Virus record (IMG/VR): IMGVR_UViG_3300042518_001173
Location: 1 to 20,261 of that record
Reading direction: 5' to 3' (one strand)
Source: a virus
DNA: 20,261 bases
In this document: piece after piece, positions 11,611-19,519 of the stretch
How positions within the stretch are numbered: position 1 is the first letter of the stretch
Layout: every line of letters begins with the position of its first letter
Notes under the pieces: generated by a model
Database searches by the model: none
Told to the model about the DNA's origin: nothing
Seen by the model: the letters and a program-made list of their open reading frames with translations, nothing else
Translations under genes and position numbers: made by a program

Positions 11611-13718
11611 CGCTGTTCGCGGGCACGAAACGCACGCCGTCCGACAAAGCCGCCAAACGGCACTCAGCGCACCGCGGCCGGGCCGCCAAACAGGATCGCG
11701 CCGCCAGTCTGGCCGGCCGCGACATAGGCGAACTACCGGACGTCGTCGACCCGGCCCGAAAGGAAGCGTGCCGGCTGAATTTCAGGCTGTTTTGCGACAC
11801 CTACTTCGCCGACCAGTTCTACCTCGCGTGGTCCGACGACCACCTGGAGATCATCGCGGCCGTCGAGGCCGCCGTGCTCCGCGGTGAACTGCTCGCGTTC
11901 GCCATGTCCCGGGGGAGCGGCAAAACCGCGCTAATTGAGGCGGCAGGACTGTGGGCGCTGCTCTACGGCCACCAGCAATTCGTGACGATCATCGGCGCGA
12001 CCGAGGAACACGCCGCGCAGATGCTCGAGAATATCAAAATCGGGTGCGAAACTCGCGAACTACTCGCGGCCGACTTCCCCGAAGTCTGCTACCCGATCGC
12101 CAAGCTCGAGCGAATCAACAACCGCGCCCGCGGCCAACTCTACCGCGGCAAACCGACACACATTCACTGGCGGGGCGAAGACGTTCAGTTTCCCAGCATA
12201 CCGGGCTCGCCGGCGTCGGGGGCGATCATCCGCTGCCGCGGCATGACGGGCTCCATTCGCGGCATGGCCGTATCGCGAGCATGCGACGGGCGCCGGGTCC
12301 GGCCGTCGCTCGTGCTCGTGGACGATCCGCAGACCGACAAAAGCGCCCGAAGCCCGTCACAGGTCGCCCAGCTCGAAAAGGTGTTCAAGGGGGCCATACT
12401 TGGGCTCGCCGGGCCAGACGTGCAGATCGCCGGGCTCGTCACCGTAACCGTGGTCGCCCCCGACGACCTGGCCGAACGGTTGCTCGATCGCGAGCGAAAC
12501 CCGGCCTGCCACGGCCGGCGAATGCGAATGGTCTACGAATGGCCGACCGACAACGAACTGTGGGAGCGTTACGCGGAACTGCGCAAAGCCGGGCAACGGA
12601 GCGGCGCCGGGACGGCGGAGGCCGACAAGCTGTTCGCCGACAACCTGGACCGCATGACGGCGGGAAGCGTCGTCGGCTGGCCGGCACGGATTCGGCCGGG
12701 CGAAATTCACGCCCTCCAATCCGCGTACAACCTCCGCATCGACAAGGGCGAGGCGACGTTCGCCGCGGAGTACCAAAACGAACCGCTACCGGTCGTCGAT
12801 CGGTCCGTCGAAGAACTGACCGCACCGGAAATCGCCGACAAGCTCAACCGCTACCCGCGGCAGTTCGTGCCGCTCGCGTGTCAGCACTTATCGATGATGG
12901 TGGACGTCCAGAAAGAGGCTTTGTATTGGGCTATCTGCGCGTGGGAGGAAAATTTCACTGGCTACGTGATCGACTACGGCGCCTACCCCGAGCAACGTCG
13001 GCCGTATTTCACGCTGCGCGACATAACCAAACGGCTGTCAGACGTAAGCAAGGCCAAGAGTGTCGAGGGGGCTTTGCTCGAGGGGCTGGAAGCCCTGACC
13101 GGAACGTACCTGGGGCGCGAATGGAAGCGCGAGGATGGCGCCACCATGCGAATCGAGCGGTGCCTGGTGGACGCGAACTATCGATCCGACACGGTCTACC
13201 AATTCTGCCGCGAATCGAGTCGGGCCGGCGTCATCATGCCGAGCCACGGGCAGGGCGTGAAGGCGTCAAGCCTGCCGTTCGCCATGTACGCGAAAAAGCC
13301 CGGCGACCGCGTCGGGCACTACTGGCGGGTGCCAAACGTCGCGAAAAAACGAATCATCCGCCACGTAATGATCGACACCAACTACTGGAAATCGTTTCTA
13401 CATGCGCGGCTGGCCGTGCCGCGGGGCGACCCGGGCTGCCTGTCGCTGTTCGGAGAGCACGCCGAAACACACCGGATGCTTGCCGATCATCTGATCGCCG
13501 AGTACCGCACGACAAACACGGCCAAGGGGCGCACGGTCGAGGAATGGAGCGAACGGCCAGGACGGCCAGATAACCATTTGCTCGACTGCCTCGTCGGGTG
13601 TGCGGTCGGGGCCAGCATGCAGGGGGCAACGCTCGCCGGCTCCAACGGATTCAAGCCGGCCAGGCGGAAACGGGTGTCGTTCGCGGAAATCCAACGCCAA
13701 CGGAAGGGCGGCAGATGA
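11607..13718 (+). CDS. terL: Terminase large subunit
   Basis: This is the motor ATPase and nuclease that packages phage DNA into the prohead and cuts it. In the 703-residue protein the Walker A motif SRGSGKT is at 101-107 and the Walker B LVLVDD at 235-240. An AEYQNEP motif near 387-393 leads into the nuclease domain, with acidic residues D433 (MMVDVQ), D522 (LVDANY) and D655/D660 (DNHLLD). Length is near the upper end for the family and comparable to lambda gpA (641). The start overlaps the small subunit stop; the alternative frame reads are poor. A portal of the lambda type follows, so lambda-like packaging is likely, but the cutting mode (cos or pac) is not visible. Confidence 0.9.
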   Translation: MTLFAGTKRTPSDKAAKRHSAHRGRAAKQDRAASLAGRDIGELPDVVDPARKEACRLNFRLFCDTYFADQFYLAWSDDHLEIIAAVEAAVLRGELLAFAMSRGSGKTALIEAAGLWALLYGHQQFVTIIGATEEHAAQMLENIKIGCETRELLAADFPEVCYPIAKLERINNRARGQLYRGKPTHIHWRGEDVQFPSIPGSPASGAIIRCRGMTGSIRGMAVSRACDGRRVRPSLVLVDDPQTDKSARSPSQVAQLEKVFKGAILGLAGPDVQIAGLVTVTVVAPDDLAERLLDRERNPACHGRRMRMVYEWPTDNELWERYAELRKAGQRSGAGTAEADKLFADNLDRMTAGSVVGWPARIRPGEIHALQSAYNLRIDKGEATFAAEYQNEPLPVVDRSVEELTAPEIADKLNRYPRQFVPLACQHLSMMVDVQKEALYWAICAWEENFTGYVIDYGAYPEQRRPYFTLRDITKRLSDVSKAKSVEGALLEGLEALTGTYLGREWKREDGATMRIERCLVDANYRSDTVYQFCRESSRAGVIMPSHGQGVKASSLPFAMYAKKPGDRVGHYWRVPNVAKKRIIRHVMIDTNYWKSFLHARLAVPRGDPGCLSLFGEHAETHRMLADHLIAEYRTTNTAKGRTVEEWSERPGRPDNHLLDCLVGCAVGASMQGATLAGSNGFKPARRKRVSFAEIQRQRKGGR

Positions 13719-13897
13719 GCACAACAGGAACCGTCGGAATCGAATGCCCGCGGTGCGGGTGCCGGGAACTGCGGACGACGCACACGCGACGCGTGCGCGA
13801 GGGGATGATCCGACGGTACAAAGAATGCCGCCACTGCGGCCGGCGGATCACGACGCACGAGGCGACGACGCGAGCCCAGGCGAGCGGCCGCGCCTAA
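13715..13897 (+). CDS. NrdR-type zinc ribbon protein, 60 aa
   Basis: The ATGA overlap with terL sets the start. The product is a zinc ribbon with C11-P-R-C14 and C38-R-H-C41. The spacing and sequence around them (TRRVREGMIRRYKEC, CGRRITTHE) follow the N-terminal zinc ribbon of the repressor NrdR (RRRRQC...CGxRFTTxE), but the ATP-cone domain that normally follows is absent. It may be a phage DNA-binding finger of Ogr-like use. It sits between terminase and connector genes. Function is inferred only to the level of nucleic-acid or protein binding. Confidence 0.65.
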   Translation: MSTTGTVGIECPRCGCRELRTTHTRRVREGMIRRYKECRHCGRRITTHEATTRAQASGRA

Positions 13898-14042
13898 ATC
13901 CGGTTCCGTCCGGTTCACGCGCCGGCGTCGATCAAGTGCCACATATGGCACTTTCTCGGAATTCCGTGATTTTGCGCCGCCACTTTGAGCGGAGAAAGGC
14001 ATTTCTTCTCTCCAGAGGGATACCCTTCTGGAGCGCCGCCCG
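13898..14042 (+). promoter_or_regulatory. Leader with palindrome and ribosome-site hairpin
   Basis: This gap holds two clear structures. One is AAGTGCCA-CATA-TGGCACTT (13934-13953), with perfect 8-base arms. The second is a hairpin with stem CTCCAGA/TCTGGAG (14010-14016 with 14027-14033). Its loop contains GGGAT, and its 3' arm contains the GGAG Shine-Dalgarno of the gene starting at GTG 14043. The A before the loop makes AGGGA (14016-14020), a CsrA-like ANGGA core. The hairpin could gate translation of the head genes. No good promoter pair is evident. Confidence 0.5.
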
Positions 14043-14243
14043 GTGTCTGACGAGACGATCGCCGACGCAATCAAAGAGAACGCCGCCGGCCCCGCAAAGG
14101 CCAGCGGCGATTCTGTCTCAATCGAACAGCACTCGATCCAAGACCAGATCGCCGCCGACCGCTACCTCGCGAGCAAGCGGGCCGCCGCCAAGCCGCACCG
14201 CGGCATGCGATTCACCCGCATCATCCCCCCGGGGGCCGAATGA
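14043..14243 (+). CDS. gpW-like head-tail connector protein, 66 aa
   Basis: It occupies the lambda W position, between terminase and portal. The 66 residues include DSVSIEQHSIQDQIAADRYLASKRA and end RGMRFTRIIPPGAE. Phage proteins with this stretch in this slot belong to the small head-tail joining/gpW-like group; the match is by pattern and position. The start is GTG (14043-14045) with GGAG nine bases upstream in a hairpin arm. Its stop overlaps the portal start (ATGA). Lambda gpW stabilises the filled head and joins the tail. Confidence 0.6.
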   Translation: MSDETIADAIKENAAGPAKASGDSVSIEQHSIQDQIAADRYLASKRAAAKPHRGMRFTRIIPPGAE

Positions 14244-15727
14244 TGCCGGGCCTCCGCGCCATCCTCGGCGGGCTATTCCAGTCGCCATTCGCCGCGCCGC
14301 GGCGGGCCGTCGGCCGTGCGCTGCGGTTCATCCGCGGCGGATACGATTCGGCCCGCACCACCGACGACAACCGCCGGCACTGGGCCAACGCCGACCACCT
14401 CTCCGCCAACGCGGCACTCTCGCCGGCCGTCCGCGAAACGCTCCGCAGCCGCGCCCGCTACGAAGTCGCCAACAACTGCTATGCGGCGGGGATCGTGCGG
14501 ACGGTCGCAAACGACCTAATTGGAACCGGCCCGACTCTCCAGCTGGTGGCCCCCAACGGGCACGACGCCAACCCGATCGAACGGTCGTGGGTGTCATGGG
14601 CCAAGGAAATCAAGCTGGCCCGCAAGCTCCGTTGTATGCGGCAGTGCCTCTCCCGCGACGGCGAAGCGTTCGCGGTCCTGTTCACGAATCCGCGGCTGCG
14701 CCACCCGGTCAAACTCGACGTGCGGCTCATCGAGGCCGAGCAGGTCACGACGCCGGGGCTCGTGCGTGAAAACGCCGTGGACGGCATCGACTTTGACCAG
14801 TACGGAAACCCGATCCGGTACCACATCCTCCGCACGCACCCCGGCGACCCGCTGCACTCGCAGGAAGCCGACGAGATCGACGCCGAGTTCGTGATCCACT
14901 GGTACCGGCTCGAGCGGCCCGGCCAACGGCGGGGCGTGCCAATCCTCGCGCCAGCGCTGCCGCTGTTTTCCAAGCTCCGCCGCTACACGCTCGCGGTACT
15001 CGGGGCCGCGGAGGCCGCCGCCATGCAAGCCGGCGTCCTCTACACCGACGGCGCGCCGAACGACGACGACGGCGTCGAAGGCGAAGCCTTCGAGGCGGTC
15101 GAATTCGAACGCAACATGTTCACGACGCTGCCGGGCGGCTACCGCCTCGAGCAATTGAAAGCCGAACAGCCGACGACCACGTACTCGGAGTTCAAAGCCG
15201 AACTGATCGACGAGGCAGCCCGCTGCGAAAACGTGCCCAGCGGGATCGCGCGGGGCAATTCGTCCGCCTACAACTACGCCAGCGGCCGGCTGGACAATCA
15301 AATGTTCGGCCGGGCGCAGCACGTTGACCACTCCGAAGTCGAGGAGGAGGTCATCGACCGCATCTTCGCCGCGTGGCTCGACGAGGCCGCCCGAGAGCCC
15401 GGCGTGATCCCGGACGACTTCCCGCCGCTGGCCGACTGCTCGCACGAATGGTATTGGGACGGCCGCGAGCACGTTGACCCGGCCAAGGAAGCCAACGCCC
15501 AGGCCACCCGGATTGCAAACCTCACGACGTCGCTCGCCGAGGAATACGCCCACCGCGGCCGGGATTGGGAAAAGGCCGTCCGGCAGATCGCCCGCGAGCG
15601 GGCCGTGCTCGCCGAACTGGGGCTGCAGCTGCCCGACGGAACCGCCGTCACGACGGCCGCCAACACCGCGAGCACGCTGACCGACCTCGCCGACCAGGCC
15701 GCCGCCACACCGGGGGGGAGCCGATGA
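14240..15727 (+). CDS. Portal protein (lambda gpB family)
   Basis: The dodecameric ring at the head vertex through which DNA enters and leaves. The 495-residue protein has the lambda-family opening: GGYDSARTTDDNRRHWANADHL, then a LRSRARYEVANNCYAAGIVRTVANDLIGTGP block at about 76-106. Further conserved features include QCLSRDGEAFAVLF, VIHWYRLERPGQRRGVP, and a GNSSAYNYASGRLDNQMF motif near 340. Length matches lambda gpB (533). Second and first methionines are adjacent (MMPG); either may be used. It overlaps the next gene by four bases. Confidence 0.9.
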   Translation: MMPGLRAILGGLFQSPFAAPRRAVGRALRFIRGGYDSARTTDDNRRHWANADHLSANAALSPAVRETLRSRARYEVANNCYAAGIVRTVANDLIGTGPTLQLVAPNGHDANPIERSWVSWAKEIKLARKLRCMRQCLSRDGEAFAVLFTNPRLRHPVKLDVRLIEAEQVTTPGLVRENAVDGIDFDQYGNPIRYHILRTHPGDPLHSQEADEIDAEFVIHWYRLERPGQRRGVPILAPALPLFSKLRRYTLAVLGAAEAAAMQAGVLYTDGAPNDDDGVEGEAFEAVEFERNMFTTLPGGYRLEQLKAEQPTTTYSEFKAELIDEAARCENVPSGIARGNSSAYNYASGRLDNQMFGRAQHVDHSEVEEEVIDRIFAAWLDEAAREPGVIPDDFPPLADCSHEWYWDGREHVDPAKEANAQATRIANLTTSLAEEYAHRGRDWEKAVRQIARERAVLAELGLQLPDGTAVTTAANTASTLTDLADQAAATPGGSR

Positions 15728-17793
15728 CCGCGCACACCCGCCGCCGCCGTCGCGAGCGAATGATCCTTGCCACCGCCGCGCGCCCGTTCACGCTGGCCGC
15801 CGCCGCCGGCGTGGAGATCGAGGCCGGGCCGGCTGACGCCACCGCGCCAGCGCCCATCCGCATCGACGCGTACAGCGGCGGCCTGATGAACGTAACCGGC
15901 ATCGGCCCCTGCGTGGTCGACGTGCTCGGGATCGAGGCCGACGCCCGCGTCGTCCTGCTCTCCGGCCACGAAAACGCCCTGTCGGCAACGCTCGGGAGCG
16001 CCGCCGTGCAAGTCGTCGACGCGGCGCGGCTCGTCGCCGTCGGCGAAATCGCCCGCACCAATCCAATCGCCGCCACGGCAATCGAACTACGGCGGGCCGG
16101 CGTGCCGCTCCAGGCCAGCATCGGCGCCGAGCCGCTCGAGCCGCCGACGCGCATCCGCGCGGGCGACTCGGTCACCGTCAACGGCCGGACGATCACAGCC
16201 GGCCCGGGTGGGTTCCTGCTATTCCGCCGGACCCGGCTTCGCCATATCGCGATTCTGCCCAACGGGGCGGACGCACAGACCAGTGTCTCAATCGCGGCCG
16301 CGGCCGCCAATCAGGAGGGTTCAAACGTGGATTTCCAGAAGTGGGTCGAGTCGCTCGGTTACGTGTTCGCGGACCTGACGGCAGAGCAAACCGCCGTCCT
16401 CCAGGACGTCTACGACAAGCTGCAGGCCGTCAAAAGCGGCTCCGCCAATGACGGCGAGGAGCAAAAGCCCGTCGCCGCGGCCGGCGTGGCCGGCGTCGTC
16501 GCCGACTACCGGGCCGCAATCGCCGCGGAAACCAACCGCGTCAACATGATCCGCGCCGTCTGCGGTGACCGTCACGGCGACATCGCCGCAAAGGCGATTG
16601 CCGAGGGGTGGGACACGGTGAAGGCCGAACTGGCCGTCGTCCGCGCGGCCCGGCCCAACCTGCCCGCCATTCACACCCGGGAGGCCAGCCCGGCCAATAC
16701 GAAGGTAATCGAGGCGAGCCTGTGCATGGCCGCCGGGATCAACGTCGAGAAGGGCTACAACGAGGAGACGCTCGACCGGGCGCACAAGCTCCGCCGGCGT
16801 GGCCTGCGGTGGCACGCGGAGCAGATCGCCGCGGCCCGCGGGCACGCGATCGACGCCGACCCGGGCACAATGGAGTGGATTCGTGCCGCGTTCTCCACCT
16901 CCGAACTCTCGGGGGTAGTCGGCAACGTCGCCAACAAGGCGCTGCAGGAGGCGTTCGCCATGGCGCCCTCCGTCGCGGAGCAGATCACGGCGACCAAGTC
17001 GCACGCCAATTTCCAGCCGAATACCGTCTACAGCCTCGCGCTCAACGGCGAACTTCAGCCCGTCGCCAAGGACGGCGAACTCAAGCACCTGCGGCTCTCG
17101 GAGGAAAGCCGGACGCGGCAGGTCGAAACCCGCGGGGCGGTCCTGTCCATCTCGCGCGTCGACATGGTCAACGATGACCTCAACGCGTTCGCCGACAACG
17201 CCCGCGCGCTCGGCCGAAAGGCGATCCACAGCCGCGAAAAGACGCTGTTCGCGACCCTCAACGCGACCGGCGCCGGTTCGTCGTTCTTCACGACGGCCCG
17301 CGCGAACTACTTCGAGGGTGCGGCCACCAACCTGCAAAGTTCCAGCATCGCCACCGCGGTGCAAATGTTCCGCGACCAGGTCGGGCCGGACGGTCTGCCG
17401 GTGATGGTCGATCCGACGCTGCTGGTGGTGCCGACCGCCCTCGAGCAGACGGCCAAGGAGCTGATGAACAGCCAGTACGTCGTCGGGCCGACCTCGGCCA
17501 AGACGCCGTCGGCCAACGTCTGGCAGGGGGCATTCAAGGTGCTGGTATCGCCGTGGCTCTCCAACAGCACGCTGTCGGGCGCCAGCTCGACCGCGTGGTA
17601 TCTGCTGGGCAACCCGGCCGACCTCGCGGCGCTCGAAATCGCCTACCTGAACGGCCTCCAGACGCCGACCGTGGAATTCTTCGGCATGGACACCACCCCC
17701 GACGTGCTCGGTGTGTCGTGGCGGGTGTTCTGGGACTTCGGCGTCGCACTCGCCGAGTACCGCGCCGGCGTCAAGAGCAAGGGCGCGGCCTGA
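15724..17793 (+). CDS. Prohead protease-major capsid protein fusion, 689 aa
   Basis: The start at ATG 15724 overlaps the portal stop. Residues 1-195 look like a prohead protease: RIDAYSGGLMNV, a candidate catalytic histidine H82 in SGHEN and a serine S132 in LQASIGAEP, the usual arrangement in phage head-maturation proteases. Residues about 200-330 are a helical linker that could act as scaffold. From about 390 onward the sequence matches Mu gpT-like/HK97-fold capsid proteins (SGVVGNVANKALQEAFAMAP, LSISRVDMVNDDLNAFADNARALG, then WQGAFKVLVSPWL and WYLLGNPAD). An in-frame GTG at 16327 with AGGAGG upstream could make the capsid part separately. Confidence 0.85.
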   Translation: MTAHTRRRRRERMILATAARPFTLAAAAGVEIEAGPADATAPAPIRIDAYSGGLMNVTGIGPCVVDVLGIEADARVVLLSGHENALSATLGSAAVQVVDAARLVAVGEIARTNPIAATAIELRRAGVPLQASIGAEPLEPPTRIRAGDSVTVNGRTITAGPGGFLLFRRTRLRHIAILPNGADAQTSVSIAAAAANQEGSNVDFQKWVESLGYVFADLTAEQTAVLQDVYDKLQAVKSGSANDGEEQKPVAAAGVAGVVADYRAAIAAETNRVNMIRAVCGDRHGDIAAKAIAEGWDTVKAELAVVRAARPNLPAIHTREASPANTKVIEASLCMAAGINVEKGYNEETLDRAHKLRRRGLRWHAEQIAAARGHAIDADPGTMEWIRAAFSTSELSGVVGNVANKALQEAFAMAPSVAEQITATKSHANFQPNTVYSLALNGELQPVAKDGELKHLRLSEESRTRQVETRGAVLSISRVDMVNDDLNAFADNARALGRKAIHSREKTLFATLNATGAGSSFFTTARANYFEGAATNLQSSSIATAVQMFRDQVGPDGLPVMVDPTLLVVPTALEQTAKELMNSQYVVGPTSAKTPSANVWQGAFKVLVSPWLSNSTLSGASSTAWYLLGNPADLAALEIAYLNGLQTPTVEFFGMDTTPDVLGVSWRVFWDFGVALAEYRAGVKSKGAA
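16313..16329 (+). promoter_or_regulatory. Internal ribosome binding site and GTG start at domain junction
   Basis: AGGAGG (16313-16318) is a perfect Shine-Dalgarno, eight bases before the GTG at 16327-16329. That GTG is in frame at codon 202 of the fusion, exactly where protease-like sequence ends. No such strong site occurs by coincidence in most genes of this window, and it is placed to decouple capsid from protease expression. Confidence 0.6.
16327..17793 (+). CDS. Separately started major capsid protein, 488 aa (alternative product)
   Basis: Translation from the internal GTG would give a 488-residue protein beginning with MDFQKWVESLGYVFADLTAEQ, a helical delta/scaffold-like N-terminus followed by the capsid fold. 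Capsid protein is needed in hundreds of copies and protease in few, so a separate start on the same mRNA makes sense. Lambda uses the same principle, in reverse use, for Nu3 inside gene C. Whether both products are made cannot be told from sequence. Confidence 0.5.
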   Translation: MDFQKWVESLGYVFADLTAEQTAVLQDVYDKLQAVKSGSANDGEEQKPVAAAGVAGVVADYRAAIAAETNRVNMIRAVCGDRHGDIAAKAIAEGWDTVKAELAVVRAARPNLPAIHTREASPANTKVIEASLCMAAGINVEKGYNEETLDRAHKLRRRGLRWHAEQIAAARGHAIDADPGTMEWIRAAFSTSELSGVVGNVANKALQEAFAMAPSVAEQITATKSHANFQPNTVYSLALNGELQPVAKDGELKHLRLSEESRTRQVETRGAVLSISRVDMVNDDLNAFADNARALGRKAIHSREKTLFATLNATGAGSSFFTTARANYFEGAATNLQSSSIATAVQMFRDQVGPDGLPVMVDPTLLVVPTALEQTAKELMNSQYVVGPTSAKTPSANVWQGAFKVLVSPWLSNSTLSGASSTAWYLLGNPADLAALEIAYLNGLQTPTVEFFGMDTTPDVLGVSWRVFWDFGVALAEYRAGVKSKGAA

Positions 17794-17853
17794 GCCGCGT
17801 TCCCGCTCGCCTGAACCAACCTTCACCACCACAACCAGAAAGCGAGATCAGAA

Positions 17854-18183
17854 ATGTCCGTTGCAGACTACGTTTCGGGACCGGACACCATCGACTACAC
17901 GCCCGGCAGTGACACCGCCGCCGGGACGGTCGTCGTGCAAGGAACCCAAGTCGGGATCACCAAGGTCGCAATCGTTGCCAACAAGCTCGGAACGCTCCAC
18001 GTTCAGGGCACGTTCGACATCGACTGCGCCTCTGGCACGACCTTCTCCGCGGGAGCGCTCCTCTACTGGAACGCCGGCACCGCCAAGATCACGACGACCA
18101 ACACGGACGTCCTGATCGGCCGGGCCGCCGTGGCGAAGACGTCGGGCCAGCTGAAGGCCCGCGTGCGACTGTGCCCGGCCTGA
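17854..18183 (+). CDS. DUF2190-like capsid cement (decoration) protein, 109 aa
   Basis: The sequence runs DYVSGPDTIDYTPGSDTAAGTVVVQGTQVGITKVAIVANKLGTLHVQGTFDID and then AGALLYWNAGTAKITTTNTDVLIGRAAVA, the beta-tulip pattern of DUF2190 proteins that decorate capsids and stabilise the shell. It lies directly after the capsid gene, the usual position. Size (109) fits the family (about 100-115). The Shine-Dalgarno (AAAGCGAG region) is weak. Confidence 0.8.
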   Translation: MSVADYVSGPDTIDYTPGSDTAAGTVVVQGTQVGITKVAIVANKLGTLHVQGTFDIDCASGTTFSAGALLYWNAGTAKITTTNTDVLIGRAAVAKTSGQLKARVRLCPA

Positions 18184-18206
18184 CCGCGTGCCGCTGCATG
18201 AATTCC

Positions 18207-18246
18207 GGCGGGGCGCCGCGCATGCCCAAGCGCGCGGCGCCCCGCC
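18207..18246 (+). repeat. Strong GC hairpin after the head genes
   Basis: A perfect 15-base inverted repeat (18207-18221 with 18232-18246; arms GGCGGGGCGCCGCGC and its complement) encloses a 10-base loop. It lies in the 93-base gap between the cement gene and the next gene. No T run follows, so it is not a standard intrinsic terminator. It could attenuate transcription, protect the 3' end of the head transcript or mark RNA processing. Confidence 0.7.
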
Positions 18247-18276
18247 AACCGGTAGCCAATACCCGGGAGCCAACCA

Positions 18277-18660
18277 GTGCCGACCGAAACGTGCCCCCAG
18301 GAATGCCCAACGTACAGCCGCCAGCCGGCATCCATGCCGCTGGCGTTCACCGTGGGCGACGACTTCCCGTTCCTGTTGCGATTCAATCGCAACCTGACGG
18401 GCTACACGCTCGCCGCGAGCATCACTTGCGTCGAAACGGGGGCCGCCGTGTGTTCGTTCACCATCGCCACCACGGGCGGCGACCTGGGGCTACAGACGAT
18501 CGCCGGTCAACAGTGGTTCCGCGTGCGGCTATCGCTCACGGAGCAGCAAACGGCCCTCGTCGTGCCGCCGCTGAACTACCGATGGTCGTTCCAGTGGACC
18601 GACACCGCAAACGACACCCGCACCATCTTTTCCGGCCGTGTCCGGGCCATGAGGCGCTGA
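18277..18660 (+). CDS. Hypothetical structural protein, 127 aa
   Basis: The start is GTG at 18277 with GGGAG seven bases upstream; an internal ATG exists at codon 20 (18334). After a cysteine-containing N-terminus (CPQECPTYS) the protein is all-beta (PLAFTVGDDFPFLLRFNRNLTGYTLAASITC, then WFRVRLSLTEQQTALVVPPLNYRWSFQWTD), similar in style to small immunoglobulin-like baseplate or head proteins. No family is firmly recognised. Position implies a virion or assembly role. Confidence 0.6.
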   Translation: MPTETCPQECPTYSRQPASMPLAFTVGDDFPFLLRFNRNLTGYTLAASITCVETGAAVCSFTIATTGGDLGLQTIAGQQWFRVRLSLTEQQTALVVPPLNYRWSFQWTDTANDTRTIFSGRVRAMRR

Positions 18661-18661
18661 C

Positions 18662-19510
18662 ATGACCTGCCAGGCCGCATCCGTCGTCGTCGAAGCCGAG
18701 CCGATTTCCGTCTCGGTCGAGTGCGTCACGCCCAACATCGAAGTCGTCGTCGAAGTCGCGTCATCATTCGCGCCGTCCGCGCATGCCGCCACCCACGGCG
18801 CCGCCGGCAGTGATCCGGTGACCGTCGCCACGTCGCAAATCACGGGCTTCACCGCCGCCGCGGCAGCAGCTGCGCCGGTTCAGTCTGTCGCCGGCCGGAC
18901 CGGCACGGTGACGCTCGCAAAGGCGGACATCGGCCTCGGAAGCGCGGACAACACGGCCGACACGGCGAAGCCGGTATCGACCGCCCAGGCGGCCGCCGAC
19001 GCGGCCGTCCAAGCCGCGGCCGTCCAGCGGGCCAATCACACCGGGACGCAACTGGCGGCGACGATTTCCGACTTTTCGGCCGCCGTTCAAGCCGCCGCGC
19101 CGCCGACCACGAACGCAAGCCTACTCACCAGCGGCACGGTCGCCGACGCGCGGCTCTCCGCAAACGTCGTTCTCACGGCCGACGCCCGGCTCTCTGACTC
19201 GCGGACGCCGACGGCCCACAAAGCGACTCACGCTACAGGCGGGGCGGACGCCCTCACGGCGAGCGACATCGGCGCGGCCGCGGCCTCTCACACTCACGCG
19301 GCAAGCGACATCGCCAGCGGCACGATCGCGGCGGCGCGGCTCGGGAGCGGGACGGCGTCGTCCTCGACGTTCCTCCGCGGCGATGGCTCGTGGGCTGCGG
19401 CTGGATCAACGAATGCAAACGACCTCACGGCGGGAACGCTCGCATTCGCCCGTCTACCGGCCCGCGTTCGGGCGGCAGTAAACGTTCTCAACTGGTCATC
19501 ATTCCGATAG
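18662..19510 (+). CDS. Tail-fibre-like repetitive protein, 282 aa
   Basis: Alanine, threonine and serine rich with repeated fibre-type motifs: HAATHGAAGSDPV and HKATHATGGADAL, VAGRTGTVTLAKADIGLGSADNTADT, and THAASDIASGTIAAARLGSGTASSSTFLRGDGSW. These recur in trimeric tail fibres and other receptor-binding virion proteins. The first about 40 residues (VVVEAEPISVSVECVTPNIEVVVEVA) would attach to the tail or baseplate. There is no chaperone gene visible. The start overlaps no other gene; the previous stop is two bases upstream. Confidence 0.7.
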   Translation: MTCQAASVVVEAEPISVSVECVTPNIEVVVEVASSFAPSAHAATHGAAGSDPVTVATSQITGFTAAAAAAAPVQSVAGRTGTVTLAKADIGLGSADNTADTAKPVSTAQAAADAAVQAAAVQRANHTGTQLAATISDFSAAVQAAAPPTTNASLLTSGTVADARLSANVVLTADARLSDSRTPTAHKATHATGGADALTASDIGAAAASHTHAASDIASGTIAAARLGSGTASSSTFLRGDGSWAAAGSTNANDLTAGTLAFARLPARVRAAVNVLNWSSFR

Positions 19511-19519
19511 GAACTCTCA

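Noticed and set aside
16321-17832. 503-codon minus-strand frame opposite the capsid gene
   Set aside because: Low-complexity Arg/Gly/Val translation and exact antiparallel placement to the capsid gene mark it as a shadow.
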